NCBI GenBank assembly: GCA_004794785.1
Contig: SJOL01007698.1
Span: 412,518-476,517, forward strand
Reading direction: 5' to 3'
Length of the DNA: 64,000 nt
DNA from: Opisthorchis felineus
Taxonomy: Eukaryota; Platyhelminthes; Trematoda; Opisthorchiida; Opisthorchiidae
Below, in pieces: positions 8,657 to 22,646 of this stretch. A model generated the notes under the pieces. It did not search any database, had not been told where the DNA came from, and saw only the letters and a list, made by a program, of their open reading frames with translations. Both the position numbers and the translations under genes were made by a program. Positions within the stretch are counted from its first letter, which is position 1. Every line of letters starts with the position of its first letter.

Positions 8657-11466
8657 AACATGAAGCTTTGCGATTGGCTGTAACAGCAGCAGCTGAGGCT
8701 GGTGGTGTGTCTGAGACAACTACACTCCAACTCTGTACTGTGATACACTGCAGCCTGAGAATTCTGATCGCAAAACTGGCAGTTGAGAAGATTCACACCA
8801 AGGACTCGTGGAAACGGAAGTATTCGCGTTCTGTCGACATTCGCTTCGGTTTGATGTCGTTAAAAAAAGAGTGGAATTTGACATCAGGCTATCCGGGTAC
8901 AATTACGGCAAACGTTAGTTGGCTTTGAATTTTTAAGCTTCAAAATCAGCTTAAGCTAAACAAGACTGCTGTGACGGAATCACAAGCCAAGTGAAACTGT
9001 TCGAAGAAATAGACGAAAACTTCAAACTCAAAGTGGCAATGAATGCGGCATACTAGTAATAAAAAGCGGGCGATGTGAAAGTTGACAGAAAACTTTCCTA
9101 CCGGAGAGTTCCCTCTTTTGAAATTGCACAGCAAACATCATTTTCTACAAGTCACGTGGGACGCCTGGGAAGTCCTCATTCCAGGAGACAGTAATCCACA
9201 GAGTGAGGTACTTACATAAAGAAGATTGCTTCAAATGCATTGCCCTCACCCCAAAATTCTGCCTTTCGAAAAGAGATTCTTCCAAGAAGTACCCATTCCT
9301 CTTTAAAAGAAACCAGTCCAGGGTGTTCAAGCAGATGCTGATTTGAAGTTGTTGGTTACTTGGAGCTTGTGTTCCAAAAAGAAGCCAGAATCGTGAAAAG
9401 ATGTGAAAAATTTAGGTTCCAGTCGATATAAGGTCGTACACGAATTTATAAAACCTAATCGAATGAATTCGTTGTCAGTATTCAACAATAAAGACGTGCA
9501 AGATTTCTTAGATATTTCTTGAAGCTGTTGCTAAACCTGGTCTTCTGGTTCTTTCAAAATTCACTTGTTTGCATCAACCATCTTTCTTCAGACATTTTAG
9601 CCTTCACTCCATTCTTTTCCTGGGGTATCCTTCGTTCTCAGTTTATCCTAGTTTGTTAATTTGCACAAACTCATTCCTTTCAAGTTCGGAAAAAAAACAG
9701 GGCTGAGTGAAGTGAACAGATTGCGCTGCAATAATATGGGTGAGTCTCATTCATCCACAGGCCGAGGATCATTTATCGTCTCTTGACTTGTTGTGAATGC
9801 GTGGAACGTGATTCATTTCACCGCTCGTGCGTGCCAGTTCTGTTTGTGCTCCGTCAAAATGAAGTGTTTCCTGATCATTTATCAAGCGCGCTTTTCCAAC
9901 ACACTGCGAAAAAAATCGGGTGGAAAAAGTTTAGCTTGTGTGGTTTTCTATAACGAAGGAATGTTGTATTGACAAAGTAAAAATCTTCAGAACCGTTCTT
10001 TTCTTTGTTCCCTCACTAAGATGGAGGATTTTCCAAAGAGCGAGTGTTGTACTGCAGTTGGGAGTTTTCAAGGCGAGAAGACTTACAGAAGAGGTTAATT
10101 TCGACCTATTCTGGAGGTACAGTAATACCCTCTCTAACGACCCTCAGAGTAACCGACCTCTCTCCGACACTGCAGACGGTGGCGTCCCAGATTCATTTTC
10201 TATGTTTTATTGACAAACTCGCCCTCAAGAGTTACTAATCATTGATTAATTAGTTAATAATCCTACAATCAGCTGGCTGTCTTGGCTAACACGACTTTTG
10301 TAGCCTGGATAATACACATCAGGAAACGTCCATAGCACAATTTGCAATGTGCTGCCCGACATCGCGCTGATAATGCACGTAGATAAAAACAAACTGGCAA
10401 ACGGCATGACGCAACAACGCATAATGCAACAATAGCATAAAATCTGATGTGATGGAAACCGGTGCTGACAATATCAGGGGAGAAAATCAAGATTAACTTA
10501 TCTCTTTCGGTACGATCAAAAAATTAAATAAAGTGGTAAGAGAGTGGCGATTCTCCTGACCAGGTAACCAACTGCGAATTCCACCCTGGTTTCGCATGCT
10601 CTGTGTAAAGTGACCTCTTCTTGAGCATGACCAGGTTTAAGCTCCGGCTAGTTTACTTCCTTCAGCAACTTGGTATCGACTAAAACTACGTTCACATTGA
10701 TCCATATGTAACCTTTCTAGTCATGATCGGAAGTTAACAGGGCGAGAACATGTGGGCCCCTAATGCAGTGTACTTTGAAATTTCCTTGCTAGTCGACGAA
10801 GCATGGTATAACCTGATAAAAATATGTAGAAACCACTCATGACTGTCATTTCAAACTCTATTTCGGACGCACTGTTGACATTTATTGTGTGGTGTTAATT
10901 TTATCAGATGTCATGTTGAATCGGCAAATAAACATCTGCTAGTTTGGAACAGTAACCAAGATCCCTTAGGGTGTTCAGAGATGAAAGTCTACTGGTGATC
11001 CAGAAAACGCTTTACATCGTCTAGAATGGTCCTACTCATAGCTGGTTTTGACTGTGCTCGTGATACATAACAGCAATGATCCACTTTAAAAATCCTTTCT
11101 TCCCTAATACGACCACTTGATTAGTGGTGAAATTTGTTGTACCGAAACGCGTACGTCACTTCGCAGCCAAGCATAATCGGGGAGGGCTGCATCTCATTGT
11201 CAGTCGTAGCGATCGATTTCTTGCAGAAAGCTGACTAGAACATAGGTAGTTCACTTCGGTTATTCAGCCAATAGCCCTTACCAAAGTACCGTGGTTCGTC
11301 CAGTGAGATTAGGGAGAATAAGCAATGACAGTCACATGTTGGAGGCAATGGCCCAATCAGTTCATTGACGTTAAATTGTCCTGTTTGTCTGATACACTAA
11401 GAAATGAGAGATACGCACTGAAGGAAACATTTTTGCTGCAGGACCACGATTGGCTGTGTGATAAGG
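8657..11466. other. Gene-poor stretch, nothing recognised
   Basis: No conserved domain, RNA gene or dispersed repeat was recognised. Several overlapping short frames (for example 9938-10213 and 10269-10490) lack motifs. Confidence 0.4.
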
Positions 11467-11835
11467 TCACCAATCATTGGTTTGTCTCGTCCTGTTCCCC
11501 CCATACGGGGGAGACGGTGGTTGACGACGAGACTGGGTTGACTGGTAGGAGCCTCCATTCTTCACTTCCAAGCCATAGACTGACCACCCCATGGTCATCT
11601 CTTTCCGACACAGTGCTGAGTGAGGCAGACGGTCCCCTGGCATACGAAATATAGGCACTAACCAGCGTAGCTTACGTTGTGAGACCAGTTGGTCCATAGA
11701 AGGAGACTCACCTTCCTTGAAAAGCATTTGGACTATCTGATCATTACTAATTTGACCTAAAAGAAGTACCTTTCGTCTCCATACATTGCTGTGATTTCTG
11801 CCGGTCGACGGAATCCACGGCGGTTTTTGAATCAA
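11467..11835 (-). pseudogene. Non-LTR retrotransposon fragment, pol C-terminal region
   Basis: The minus-strand frame reads QISNDQIVQMLF, then SMDQLVSQRKLRWL, then FRMPGDRLPHSAL. The pattern of a leucine-rich KLRWL segment followed by RMP.DRLP is what I know from the end of many animal LINE polymerases, where the usual text is close to RLRWLGHVLRMP.DRLP. Here GHV is replaced by VPI, and what follows does not match. No reverse transcriptase catalytic motif is present. It is a short fragment of a dead copy. The family clade cannot be named from this piece. Confidence 0.6.
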
Positions 11836-14744
11836 GAAATACTGCCAGCACTACTCGTCGGAAGGAACGGCGCTGTTCGAGCACTTGTTGCAAACTGGAG
11901 CTATGGTCAATGCAACCGTGACCATGATGAAACCCAGCTTGACTTTAACGAACCTGACTCCCCCAGTAATGCATTCATTGGCGTAGAGTAATACCAGAGG
12001 ACAACCTACAACACTAAAATGCTTTAGGATGATGCAACGGTGGTATCGCACTATCCTCTTTCGTTCCGGTCGAATTGCTCCAGTGTGTTGGTGTTCGGTC
12101 CTCATTCTAGGTATTTTGGGGTAAAATAGTCAGGCTAATCACAGGGGCTTCACTGAATTCTTAGAAGAATGTAGGTGCAAACTCTTTGGACTGCGTACTT
12201 TCTTGTGCTGAGCAGTGAAACTTCACGCTGGATCTATGTTGTCGGTGGACAACTGATGTCGACGTTCTACTAAGCTTCACAGATTTTTCTGGAGGTCGAG
12301 CTAATTGGGGCCAGATGAACTGTATTTTAAGGTGTTAGTCCAGACGACGTTTCCTTTGAATGAATTGAGGTCCTTTTCTTTTCAGGTTCGTTTTAATACC
12401 ACTCGCCATATACGGACAAGTTGACTGGATTATTAGGAGTATGGTGCGGCTTTTTCTTGTAAAAAGTTTCTCTATTTCCCAGGCCCTCGGTATCCATTAG
12501 GGCTCTCTGTCGATCCTTAGGATCTTCACCGTTCGGCTTTTGAAGGACCTGCATGCGCCATCATAATCGTTTTATTCAGATGTATTTTCCTGGGGACAGT
12601 TGCTGATTCTGATAATATCTAGTAATCATTGCGGTGTGCACGTGACCTGGGACAGATGGTTTCAAAAGCTGTGAGCATGGTTTCTTTCAACCTCAGGTTT
12701 TCCATCAAATCATCATTATCATCGCTAGTTTTTGTTTCTTAAGGACTTTTGGCAAACTCATTTCGATACTATTGGGATATAAGGGCGTTTTAGAGGGGAT
12801 TAACTGAATACTTCCGCGCCAACCAGAGAAAGAGAGAAGTGAGTTATGTATTCCAAAAGGAATGATGATCTTGATTCGAGGCTGTACATCGGTACCTGAT
12901 TTCTATGTAGCCTATTTACATCCACGGCTGGTATGCAGTCTGTGGTATCCAGGCAACGTGGCTTGAGTACTTGTGCTGGCTAGAACTGAATGACGGGAGA
13001 AATCGCTGTCCATCATCTGTGCGGTGAGCACCAACTCTGAATTGACCGTCAAAATGGGCGTCTTACAGACTTAGTCGACTGAAATCGACATCCAACTCCT
13101 GACAGAGTCGTGATCTGTTCATCTTGCCAACCGAAACAGCCGTGACCAGTCTCAATAGAAGGCATATTTCTCAAACTTAGAGCTGCCGTCTTCCGGAGTG
13201 TATGCTAATACAACAAACGAACACCATTTTCCACGTTGAGATTCATTTAGTTTAATTGAACTAGGCAACGTAACAACACAGTGAAGACCGTTTACTGGAT
13301 TCCAGTTTACTCAACCCTGAGGCTGAGTGCACCCCTACGCCGTAAGCACCATCAGGCACAGCATCGTGATCAGCGGACAACTGAATAATGAAATGATATG
13401 CATGACTAGAGTGATATCTTGCGGGCGTGTTTCGGAAACACTATCTACATCGATCGAAAGATAAAACAATGTCTGAACAAGAGGTACCCGTTGATCAATA
13501 TGATGAAGAATACAGACTCTTAAATCCAGAATGGGCAACATTTACTTCGATTTTAATAAGTATTCATTTTAGTTAATTTTGTCCAGAAAAGTTTAGATAC
13601 AGATCAATGGTTAGGTGATTGACAGCTAAGAGAATTTGAAAGGCCTAGTCGAAGGGGATACGAGGACTGATAGGCGAATGAAAAGTTGCAAGGGTGAATG
13701 ATATTTCTCGGCTGACCAGGCCGAAGAAAAGGAGTTGGTCGAGGTAACCTGTCTTTAGACTGTGACTCAACTTTTGACCCACAAGGCAGTGAGCAGTAAG
13801 GTTTAGTTTGAGATATCCCTCCCGGGGGCAAATACTTGGCAGCTTTAGGGGACTGACCTAGACCGACGGCAGAGAGACCAATGCATGGATGTCCAACTCT
13901 CCATGCCGTCACTTGCAGCGGATGTGTTTGCAGCCGCATCAGGCCCATGGTTTTCAACTACATTGAATAATACGCTGGCCAGATGACCGCTCGTTTCTAC
14001 TCCGTCCTTCTTCGGAGAAAATCCGTACGGCTGTTTCCACAAATATGGAAACGTTGGCCTCCTAAAGAAAACATATTACTCTCCTCACACCCATATAGAA
14101 GTGAACAGTACGACTTTATCCCCTTACTTTCCGCAATACAGTTTCTCGCAGTATGTGCACTAGCTGTTCTTTATCGTCAGACTGCTCTCTGTTGGTCTCG
14201 TAGGAACTGAGTTTCAGTTAACGTAGCCTTCAGGATAATTGGTGGTGCGAGCATCGATGATATCACCTCGATTATTGACGAAAACTTTGCAAGCTAACTG
14301 CCAAGCTCGGCGAACAAATCAGCAGCCACCTTATCAAACAACGATGAACCCACCCAGGCTACCAGTAGTCCGGTGCACTCCCAACTTCGCCAAGTATAAA
14401 TGACACACGGCGAAAAGGATATGCGGTAGATTTTGAACACAGAGTTACACTTGGCCTTATCGTACAAACTGCCCGTAATTGCTTGCTGAAGATGATATAA
14501 ATAAAAGGTTTGCTCCACAAACTAATCATCAATGTATGGAACTAAGTGGTCGGAGAGCTGCATGATGAGAACACCATCAACGACTGGTAGGAAGGAGCAA
14601 CACTCGTATACAGGCTTTGTTCTTGTCTCTATTGTTCCAAAAAAACATCTTCAATCGTGTACATCCACATTCCTAGGTTTTTAGCTGCCAAAGTATTCGT
14701 TCTTTTTTCCTTCCGTGTCTAACCATCCGCTTTTATCTTTTCAG

Positions 14745-14882
14745 ATGGACCACTGTGTTTTTTGTGGACCGTCTGCTCTCCGTCGCCCAATCCAGTGTTG
14801 TCCTGGTATCCATAACATACCAGTTTTCGACAAGTGTTGCCTGTTGTTTATCGAACACATAACCATCAGCAATGCACAATAA
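14745..14882 (+). CDS. Candidate exon or small Cys-rich frame
   Basis: A very strong 3' splice-site context (a long pyrimidine tract with CTAAC upstream, ending CTTTTATCTTTTCAG) is followed directly by an ATG frame of 45 codons and a TAA. The peptide begins MDHCVFCGPSALRRPIQCC and has three cysteine pairs with nearby histidines, loosely zinc-finger-like but not a known finger. A second frame from the same acceptor is hydrophobic, and a GTATCC at 14808 could be a donor, so the reading frame is uncertain. No neighbour confirms it. Confidence 0.25.
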   Translation: MDHCVFCGPSALRRPIQCCPGIHNIPVFDKCCLLFIEHITISNAQ

Positions 14883-15413
14883 AATCAGTCATGACAATCA
14901 AATGTGGACAGTTTCTTTGAAGCACAGCAGAACAAAGCAGCGGCTTCTCACTGTAGGTAAAATGCATCGTTACAGGAAAAACTGCTGCTCACAAGAAGTC
15001 GGTAGACTGTGCTTGCTCCAAAAAACTAGAAGTTTTACACAGTATCTTGCTCCAGTCAGCTTGAGACAAGCTGTCTGGTGACGTGGGTCCACAAATCCGA
15101 CAGAATCGAAGTGTGGTGCCATCCTATTCTGAACCAAACCAATCGATCTGCGAATAGCCAGTGGTAAAACTTGAAAATTTTGTCCAGCGTAATTCAGAGG
15201 ATTACACCAGTACCGTAGCTCCTTTCAACTAAGCAGATTTCCAAAATGAAAAACCCCTTCCCGGGAAAAAAATGTTTTGACACACCTAAAAGTTTTTTCC
15301 AAACTGGTGATAACTTATCAAAAGGTGAAAAAAGATGCATTATAGGGTGCATCTACCCTTTAATATGGAACGATTTTTATCATGACTCAAGATAGTCACA
15401 TTTCTTATCTTAG

Positions 15414-15483
15414 TCTGGTGAGTTGTGTTCACATCCCATCTACAACTATCCAGGGAAAAATCCAGTTGACCGGTGGAGCAAAG
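15414..15483 (+). CDS. Candidate 70-nt internal exon
   Basis: A good acceptor (ATTTCTTATCTTAG) and a near-consensus donor (AAAG followed by GTAAGA) bound 70 bases. One frame reads SGELCSHPIYNYPGK then NPVDRWSK, which looks like ordinary protein. The exon would start in phase 0 and leave one base over. A second frame is also open. I see no family resemblance, and the adjoining exons are not found. Confidence 0.3.
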
Positions 15484-15873
15484 GTAAGACGTACTAGTAG
15501 AACCAACGATGGAATATCTCTAGCTCATCCGCAAATATTCCCGTGGAGAACGGGACCAACTAAGCAAGTCTATAAATGCCGTTCAGATAATGATTTTAGA
15601 TACCGTCGACTTCGCATGAACGGTGGGAGCCTACTCAGTTTGATCAGCAAAGATCGCAGAGAGGATTCGTCTGAAATTCGATGTAGGCTTCCACTCAGTG
15701 TGCTCAATGAGTAGGACTATGGTTTTACTAAATCGGGCGAAAACTTACTCTGTCGCCTCTGACCTGTAACTCATACATTCCGGACGCGTGCTAAACTCTC
15801 AGGATCCCGCTTGGCTGTGTATGAACCACCGTTTCTGTAGCTATAATGCTCGTGCTCAAAAAAATGCGCTTAG

Positions 15874-15885
15874 CCCCCCCCCCCC
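15874..15885 (+). repeat. C homopolymer of 12
   Basis: A run of twelve C. A ten-C run at 27823-27832 and a twelve-G run at 49603-49614 are similar. Confidence 0.9.
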
Positions 15886-16173
15886 ATAGAACACCGGTTT
15901 ACCGTAAAGTAGTTTTGTTCGTATTGATGAGAAGTGTATCCCTCGCACGATGGCTGCGAAGAACTTGTTCTGAGGGCAGGTGCATTCGTCTTTCACGGCA
16001 CCTTTTAGTGAGTGGGTTGTGTATGGTCTTGCCATTTCGCCTCATTTGTTGAAAATCAATCATGTTCTCGCGGGTTATTCAAGCTGACATTGCTAAAAAA
16101 ACCACTCCCTTGTCTATTTGCTGGTATGAACAGCAGATTCAATCACGATATGAGTAGATCTCTCCTGTTTTAG

Positions 16174-16348
16174 GGTCATTCTTCAGGGTGTGCTACGCAC
16201 AGACTGTCTCTTGGTCAGTTGGGTAGACATTCTAGATAATGAAGTGGCACACTGGTTCCCGTTGCGTCCACCTTTCCATAGTCCATGTTTGTTCCTGCTC
16301 ACACTTTTCGTTACACATACATCGCTGTTGCCCAGATACAGTGTGCAG
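16174..16348 (+). CDS. Candidate internal exon, hydrophobic segment
   Basis: The acceptor TCTCTCCTGTTTTAG is followed by a frame open for over 90 codons. A CAG-GTGATT donor at 16348 would end the exon after VTHTSLLPRYSVQ. The peptide contains a hydrophobic run (PCLFLLTLFV) that could be membrane-associated. Downstream of the putative donor the frame reads VTEWSKALTVSL, which resembles a repeat shadow and argues that the true exon, if any, stops before it. No family assignment is possible. Confidence 0.2.
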
Positions 16349-19300
16349 GTGATTTCCGTCACAGAGTGGTCCAAAGCACTAACTGTCTCCCTTCATGATT
16401 CACTGCCCGGCCGGGCGCCAGTTTCTGTCGTGTGTCTTTCAATTTTGCTGTGACGCAATAACAAATGGTCTGTTCTCGCCCTGTTGCGTTCCATATAGGG
16501 GACATAAGAGTGCCTATCAGTACATGAGTACCCGCCATTAGCTGATTTTCGGAGGAAACCCGATTTACTGGGAAGAACCTCTTAAAAGGTTGATCCCTGA
16601 CCATTTATAAGAAGTCATCCTGTGCGGTTAGTGAAAATAGTTAGTTCTTTCCATGATTAATCAGAAGTCATTTCAAAAAAGGCAACCGCGACAAATGTTT
16701 TGGACTGGGGGCTCCAAATATGCAGACTATGAAACAAAAGTTTCTGGCAAGCACCGCATCTTGGAGGATTTTTGTAGTAAGAACTATGTGCTGCAGCCTG
16801 GACTGAGCAACACTTTTCACAGTACTGAAAATGATTTAAACCATAGAATAAGTTAAAAACCTCCTTCCTCTGAGAAGGATATACCAACTGAAATGTGCCG
16901 TACACTGTAAGGGGCAGATTCGAGATAAATTTACCGAGTTCTGCCAACCCTTCGCATGAATGTCTGCTTGCACTCGGAACAACTTGGCAAATTTGATGAA
17001 GACAAAACGGAAGTGACACCAAAAATATTCCGTTATCTTAATTTTCCTAGCAAGGTAAAAAGTCCAGTCCTCTGTGAACTAAGTCTGTCGTGCATTCTAC
17101 TAACAGTCTGTTTGCATGCTTAGCTACCTCGAACATGCGTAAGGGCAGTTTTTTGCGAGAATATTATAACAACGTGGGCAAGTTACAACGTGTATGGGGT
17201 CGAAATAGTACCTCATCTCTTTCTTATGATGCGCCTAGTTCGCTTACTTGCCGAGAAACAACTGCCGACAGTTTTTTGGTAACTGAGTTGGTGCAACCAA
17301 GCTGGTAATTTAGGCGATGAATGAGTAAGTATCGTTTGTTTCAACCATGTGGACTTCGGTACCGACCTAGTGTAAACTGGAACGCTGGTTTACTATTTAT
17401 GTGCTTGCATAGGGCCAATTCTTCCTACAAGTTTTCGTTATCTTACGTGCAAACCAGGGGATATTCTAAGGTATGATCTACCGTCGCATATTAGATACCT
17501 GTCTCTAAATCATAGTAGCATATAGGAAATCAGAAGAGATGTTAAGAAGGTCTTCAGGTCCAACTACGGAGCATTCTGTGAACACTCCCAGGATAAAGCC
17601 CTGAGTTCTAGAGTCGTACGACTCAGTGGATAAGAACCAGTGAATTGCCGGTCGACCCACAGCTGGGTGTGGAAGCATTATAGAATGAACGTTACAGTGT
17701 GGTAACCTCGGTATTCTTCATTAATTAACTCTATTTCTAGCCCACAATTGATAGACACCAGTGAGTTGTGAGTTTTTGAACGCATCATGTAAAAAATTTT
17801 CTGGCTCGGATTTTTACACAATGAGTAAAGTTTTCTTTGCCAGCCACAATGACAGGAGCTTTGAAATCAGTATATTGTCCAGACTGTGTAGGTCTGGTCT
17901 ACGTCCTAGGTTTTCAAAGTTCCATCAGTGTTTGCTTCAAAGGCAACGTCAATGAAATTAAAATACTCGTCTACTTCCAGTTGAGTTGTAGGTTCCACAG
18001 ACGGGTCTATACTAAAGGGGGTTTGTGGTTCAGGTTGGAGGATTAGCAGTTCATGACGAACACCGCTGGTGAAAACAAGGTTAATCATGAATTTGTGTAA
18101 ATGAAGGATTCTCCAAAAAGGGACATCTGTGCCAAGGCCAAATCATTCGCTCAAAAGGGTCAGTCAGAATTTGAAGGACAGGAGAAGAATTCCGTTTATT
18201 TGTTGCAGACTTTCTCATAACACTCAGGTTGTGACCATTCCTACCTCGTTTCATGATGGTCCTTTTTTTATCTTTGGAGAAACACGGATTAACCGGCTGC
18301 ATGTAATCGAACGTCCGCAGAATCAAGAACTGGACAATGACATTCTGACAGGTCTAAGTGCAGTCGCTTACCTTGCATACTGATCGGCCAGCTGTCTACT
18401 GTCACAATGGTATACATCTGACAGAGAAAATAGGCTAATTCAACAAGACATTTTGTCGAGAAAACAAATGAAAGGTCTTCATTCTTGTGAAGATTGTCAA
18501 GAATGTGGTCAGTGTGAACACAACCGACCAGTTCTACATAGAAAAACCTCCTCATAAAAAACTTTTTTCTGAATGCCCACTCTAGAATTACTTCTCAATG
18601 CTAAAGTCTTGGTGACACATCTGAAAGTTACCGTTTTTGTAGTGTGAACGATGATCTTGGCCGAAAAAAAGACATCATTTGAACTCATCGGATGACGACT
18701 TTATGAGCAAAGGATCAAGAAGAAATCCAAATTAGGACAACACCGCTCACTTTGAGCTCAAACGCGTTGAAATTTGCCGTTACCCCTTTCCAGCATTTCT
18801 GAAACTCTTTGAAAAATCCCATTAATTGTTACTGCTAGGGTTTCCATCTGCCTAGCAATAGTGGACAGCCATAAGTCACGCTATTATTGTGCGTACGCGA
18901 GCATAGAGAGAGCGCATGTCGAGATGTTCTCACACCCCTGATCTAAAGCCAAGAATGTTTTTCGAACTATGTTAACACAACGAAACAAATGTGACACACG
19001 CTTGGCGCAGAAATTATCCTAAAGCTACAAAGACCGATGTTGTTCTTTGATGAAGTTGATGCTACTTGAACTGGCTTAGATCTATTCATACACACATACG
19101 ACAATGTTGCGATAGCTTTTTCCTGATACCTGCGGTAGTAGCTGTGCAACTGGCTGTCCATTCTCTCCTTTTTGTCTCACTGACTTTCAGGCGGGAAAAG
19201 TCGCCCGTCTCTTTTTCTCCACAGCAATGGTCTGATAAGGACATAGCCGCAACGGGTTGGCTTCTCCGAAGTTTGTTCGTCCTAAGTGGAACAACCAGAC

Positions 19301-20736
19301 GATTGCGGAAACAAAGCGACCTGCCTTAGTTGCTACCTCGATGCACAGATTGTAGTCCGGAGTCATGTGACAGTGATGCGGTAATGAATCATACTGTTTC
19401 TGTATTGCTTATCTTTGACTATCCAATATCATGCTACCAGGTGTTGAACAATGTTACTTCTGGCGGCAGGACATCCAAAACACAAGGACACAGACAAAGC
19501 AGCTGACGTCTTACCGATTCAGAAAAAAAGGGTCAACCAGGTGTGCTGGGTGTTACGTCGCTTACGCTACCTATTGCAACTAGAGAGTCATACGAAACCA
19601 GGATCGTTTCTAGATTTGCATAACTAACGTTCACACTAGGCAGGTGCGTAGCTGCCCTTCCAGAAACAGTGTAACACGTTGCCGCTGCACCTTTCTCGCT
19701 ATTTCCGCGCCAGTTTGAGAGGAGAATTCGGACGATATTCGGTCTTAATATTCCCAGTGTTGCTTAGTCAAACCAACAACCGTAAATTCATTACTATACT
19801 TCTATTAACTGATTTTTCTCATGGATTCTTTTCAGCATCAGTGAATAAGACGGACACGGTTGGACGGTGACTACCTGCAAAGGCGGCTTTCTCCTTTTTG
19901 TGAATTGATTTTGTCTGCTTCGGGACAGTACAAGTGTTGCCTACCTGTTACCGTTGTACCTCGTGTGAAACGAAACCACATCGTCAGCAGAAGTTTATTC
20001 ATCTGGAAAGCAAACTAGTCCAGGTTACTTATCAATGGTTTAACTGCAGGACTATGCAGGTCTTCCCACGCCATTGAATGACAGAGGAGCGCTAAATTAG
20101 ATGTTCCAGACATCGTAATAGCCTTGCCAAGAACCTCACCGATTATTGTTGACCTAAGGCAAACTCAACTTGACCCTAGGAATATCATCCTGTGTTTTCT
20201 GCGATTCAAGGAATAGTTTGGTGAGTATCTAGATGATGGATGATGTGTGGATTAAGCAGTAGTCAGGTTTTCTAAAGATGAGAAGACAATATGATCTTTT
20301 CTCCGGTCAGACTTGTTCGCAGTACACATCCACTGGCAGTTGGGCACAATCCCGAGTTTTCTGCCTCAGCAAGGTACCTTCGGATGCTGACTTGCTTGAG
20401 ATCACTCTTTAACGCTAAAACTCCCAACATGTAGGTTCTGTGAAATTTCGATTTAGAATACTGGAGCTGAACTTGAGCTGAACCTTATACCCTAATGGGA
20501 CTTTTCCTGAAAGAATAGGTTCTGTTAAGAACAATCAAACAAAGTTGCTCACATTACGCGGTTGGGCGACAAAAACTATCCTACTACATCGAAAAGTCGC
20601 GTAAACTCAAAGTCTACATTTTTGCGGATACGACGTAGCCGATCTTCCATTTTCAGGGGCATTATCCGAGATGGCCACTTTCACAACATACACAAGCCCA
20701 GTCTCCTTAAATTTATCCACAAACTCTGTTTTTCAG

Positions 20737-20821
20737 GGCTGATTCAGGTTTGGAATCTTCATGCAATAAGTTTGCGTTCCACACAAGAATGAACAGGATA
20801 CAGGCACTAGATAATGGCCAG
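20737..20821 (+). CDS. Candidate exon with a GC-type donor
   Basis: The stretch follows a strong acceptor (AAACTCTGTTTTTCAG) and ends at CAG-GCAAGT, the consensus of the rare GC-AG intron class. In one frame it reads ADSGLESSCNKFAFHTRMN then RIQALDNGQ. An alternative acceptor lies just upstream at about 20657. The peptide is not recognised. Such signal pairs also occur by chance. Confidence 0.2.
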
Positions 20822-22280
20822 GCAAGTCAGCTCACACGTCAGCACATAACTTGCTTTTTTCCACTGTAGAGACGAGTAGTCTAACGTAGAAGCCCCGAGA
20901 AAAGATTACTTCAAAGAGAATGAAAGTGAATTATTCGTTTTCCAACTACCGGAATAATCATAGCTAGGAACGGCACACCTCAGTCCAAGCAGTAGTTCAC
21001 ATCGTCTATCCGCGTGCTCTTACCTGACTTCCGAACAGAGAGTTAAGTCCAGTCAAGTCCAGTTGGGGCCGAACGAAAACTCGAGGACCAGACAAGAACC
21101 AAATGCCTTAACTCCTTGATTTTTCTCTTGCCTCTGACACCCGAATAACTTCTGAAGTGAAGCTCATTGATTGCTTGATCGATTGGAGTGAGATAGATTG
21201 ACAGTCAGAATATCTCGAAAAGAATGAGTAATTGGAAAATCATAAGCTCAGCAAGAGGAAAAACGACTCTGAAAACGTCTCACTTCCGCCTATTTTTCGC
21301 ACTGTGTCGCCATACACACGTTGTCGAATGGTCGAGCCGAATGTATGCGAATTTAGTGTGGCGCTCTGTTGTAAAACTGACCTGTTTTCAGACAAACACT
21401 TTTGATGCGTACTGTTAGAAAAACAAGCAATCTTGCCAGTAATGCACAAAATCATGAAGGTCACAATAGCCGGCAGTACCATGATTTGTCTGGAATGCAC
21501 AACTCTGGTTCTGGAACAAGGTGGGTTCCATGAGCAACAGTAAGTGCATCCGGCCTATGACAACCAGGGCTGGCTGAAGGGGGTGTCCGAACAGAAGTCA
21601 AGGTAATCTAACTAGGCTTATGAAAAGCATTCCATCGTGTATACCACTACATTCTCTGGTTGTGCATACGATAGATGGTCGCTTGAATATATCACAAACT
21701 TCTCCTGTGAAATATCTCGGCAAACTCTGTCAAGACCAATTCAGCTAGAATGCGATTTGCAAATAGCGGTCCGTTTATGGTCTTCGATAGCTGTTAGAAT
21801 ATCCGCAGTATGAACAGACTGCGCATTGCGCGCGACACGGACTTGGGACGATTATTAGTAGAAGAACGCATCGTTAAGAGGAAAGACTTAACTAACTCAA
21901 CGTTTTGATCGGCCTGGGCCACCTTCGTAAGGGGAAAAATAATCAGAATCACAAAGGCTGTACTTATCACAAAAGAATAACATGGTCCCCGCAAAAACAC
22001 TGCAAACTCACTACCAGCCACCTGAAAGTTACATCTATGGAAGAAAAATGCATTATCAAGACAAATATCTCTGGTGCGCATAATTCGCTATCGAAAAATA
22101 CCGCCTTCATCTTGTCTGCGTGTAAGGTGCTATCGTTTCGTCACCACGTGAATGATACGTGCATCCCAAGAACATAGCCTAGGCATTCCTACACAGAAGA
22201 ACGTAAGCTGTTCAATTTGGTGCTCAAATGCTTAACCTATGGAAGGACATCTTGGACTTTTACAGTCGGGATCCAATCGT

Positions 22281-22646
22281 CTCGGCGATCCATAATAGGC
22301 TGGATCATACAAGCGGTGAACGGTTATCAGTTATCCGCTACATAATATCGACGGCGTGCTCTTGTAGATGGCATGACTGGTTTCGACCAGATGTGACGCA
22401 ATTCCAGTTGAGTCCGGTTTCTTCCAACCATCATTCAGGGGCATCCAATTGTGTTCTCCTATTCTGTCCGATGAACGCCCTATCTTATGATCAATGTATG
22501 ATGCTCGGCATGAGCGCACGGATGAGTACGCAGAGAAGCTGGTGGTAGAATTTGGCAATTTGTCCTCCCAACCGAACCTGATGGTGTGGCTGGAAACTGT
22601 AACTCAGGCACAGATTAGGGGCTTCTTATGTTGTATCAACGGAATG
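22281..22646 (-). mobile_element. Penelope-like element GIY-YIG fragment, left arm
   Basis: This is a nearly exact inverted copy of 24131-24496, of equal length (366 bp) with no gaps. On the minus strand it encodes the GIY-YIG type endonuclease region of a Penelope-like retroelement. CRASYIDHKIGRSSDRIGEH corresponds to the family's usual C..SYIG.TGR...RI.EH, followed by STGIASHLVETSHAI. Compared with that consensus, the glycine after SYI is D and the TG of TGR is altered (HKIGR), so catalysis is doubtful. The copy stops abruptly at 22281, before the C-terminal part present at the right arm. The 75-codon frame here and the one at 24219 encode the same peptide. Confidence 0.75.

Larger units (their letters stand above)
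11836..22280. other. Long unassigned stretch with a few candidate exons
   Basis: Ten kilobases with no recognised domain, tRNA or dispersed repeat apart from low-complexity runs and the candidate exons listed separately (14745, 15414, 16174, 20737). The overlapping minus-strand frames at 13604-14042 (117 and 65 codons) have no motif I can name. The texture fits introns or intergenic DNA of a large-intron genome. Confidence 0.35.
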
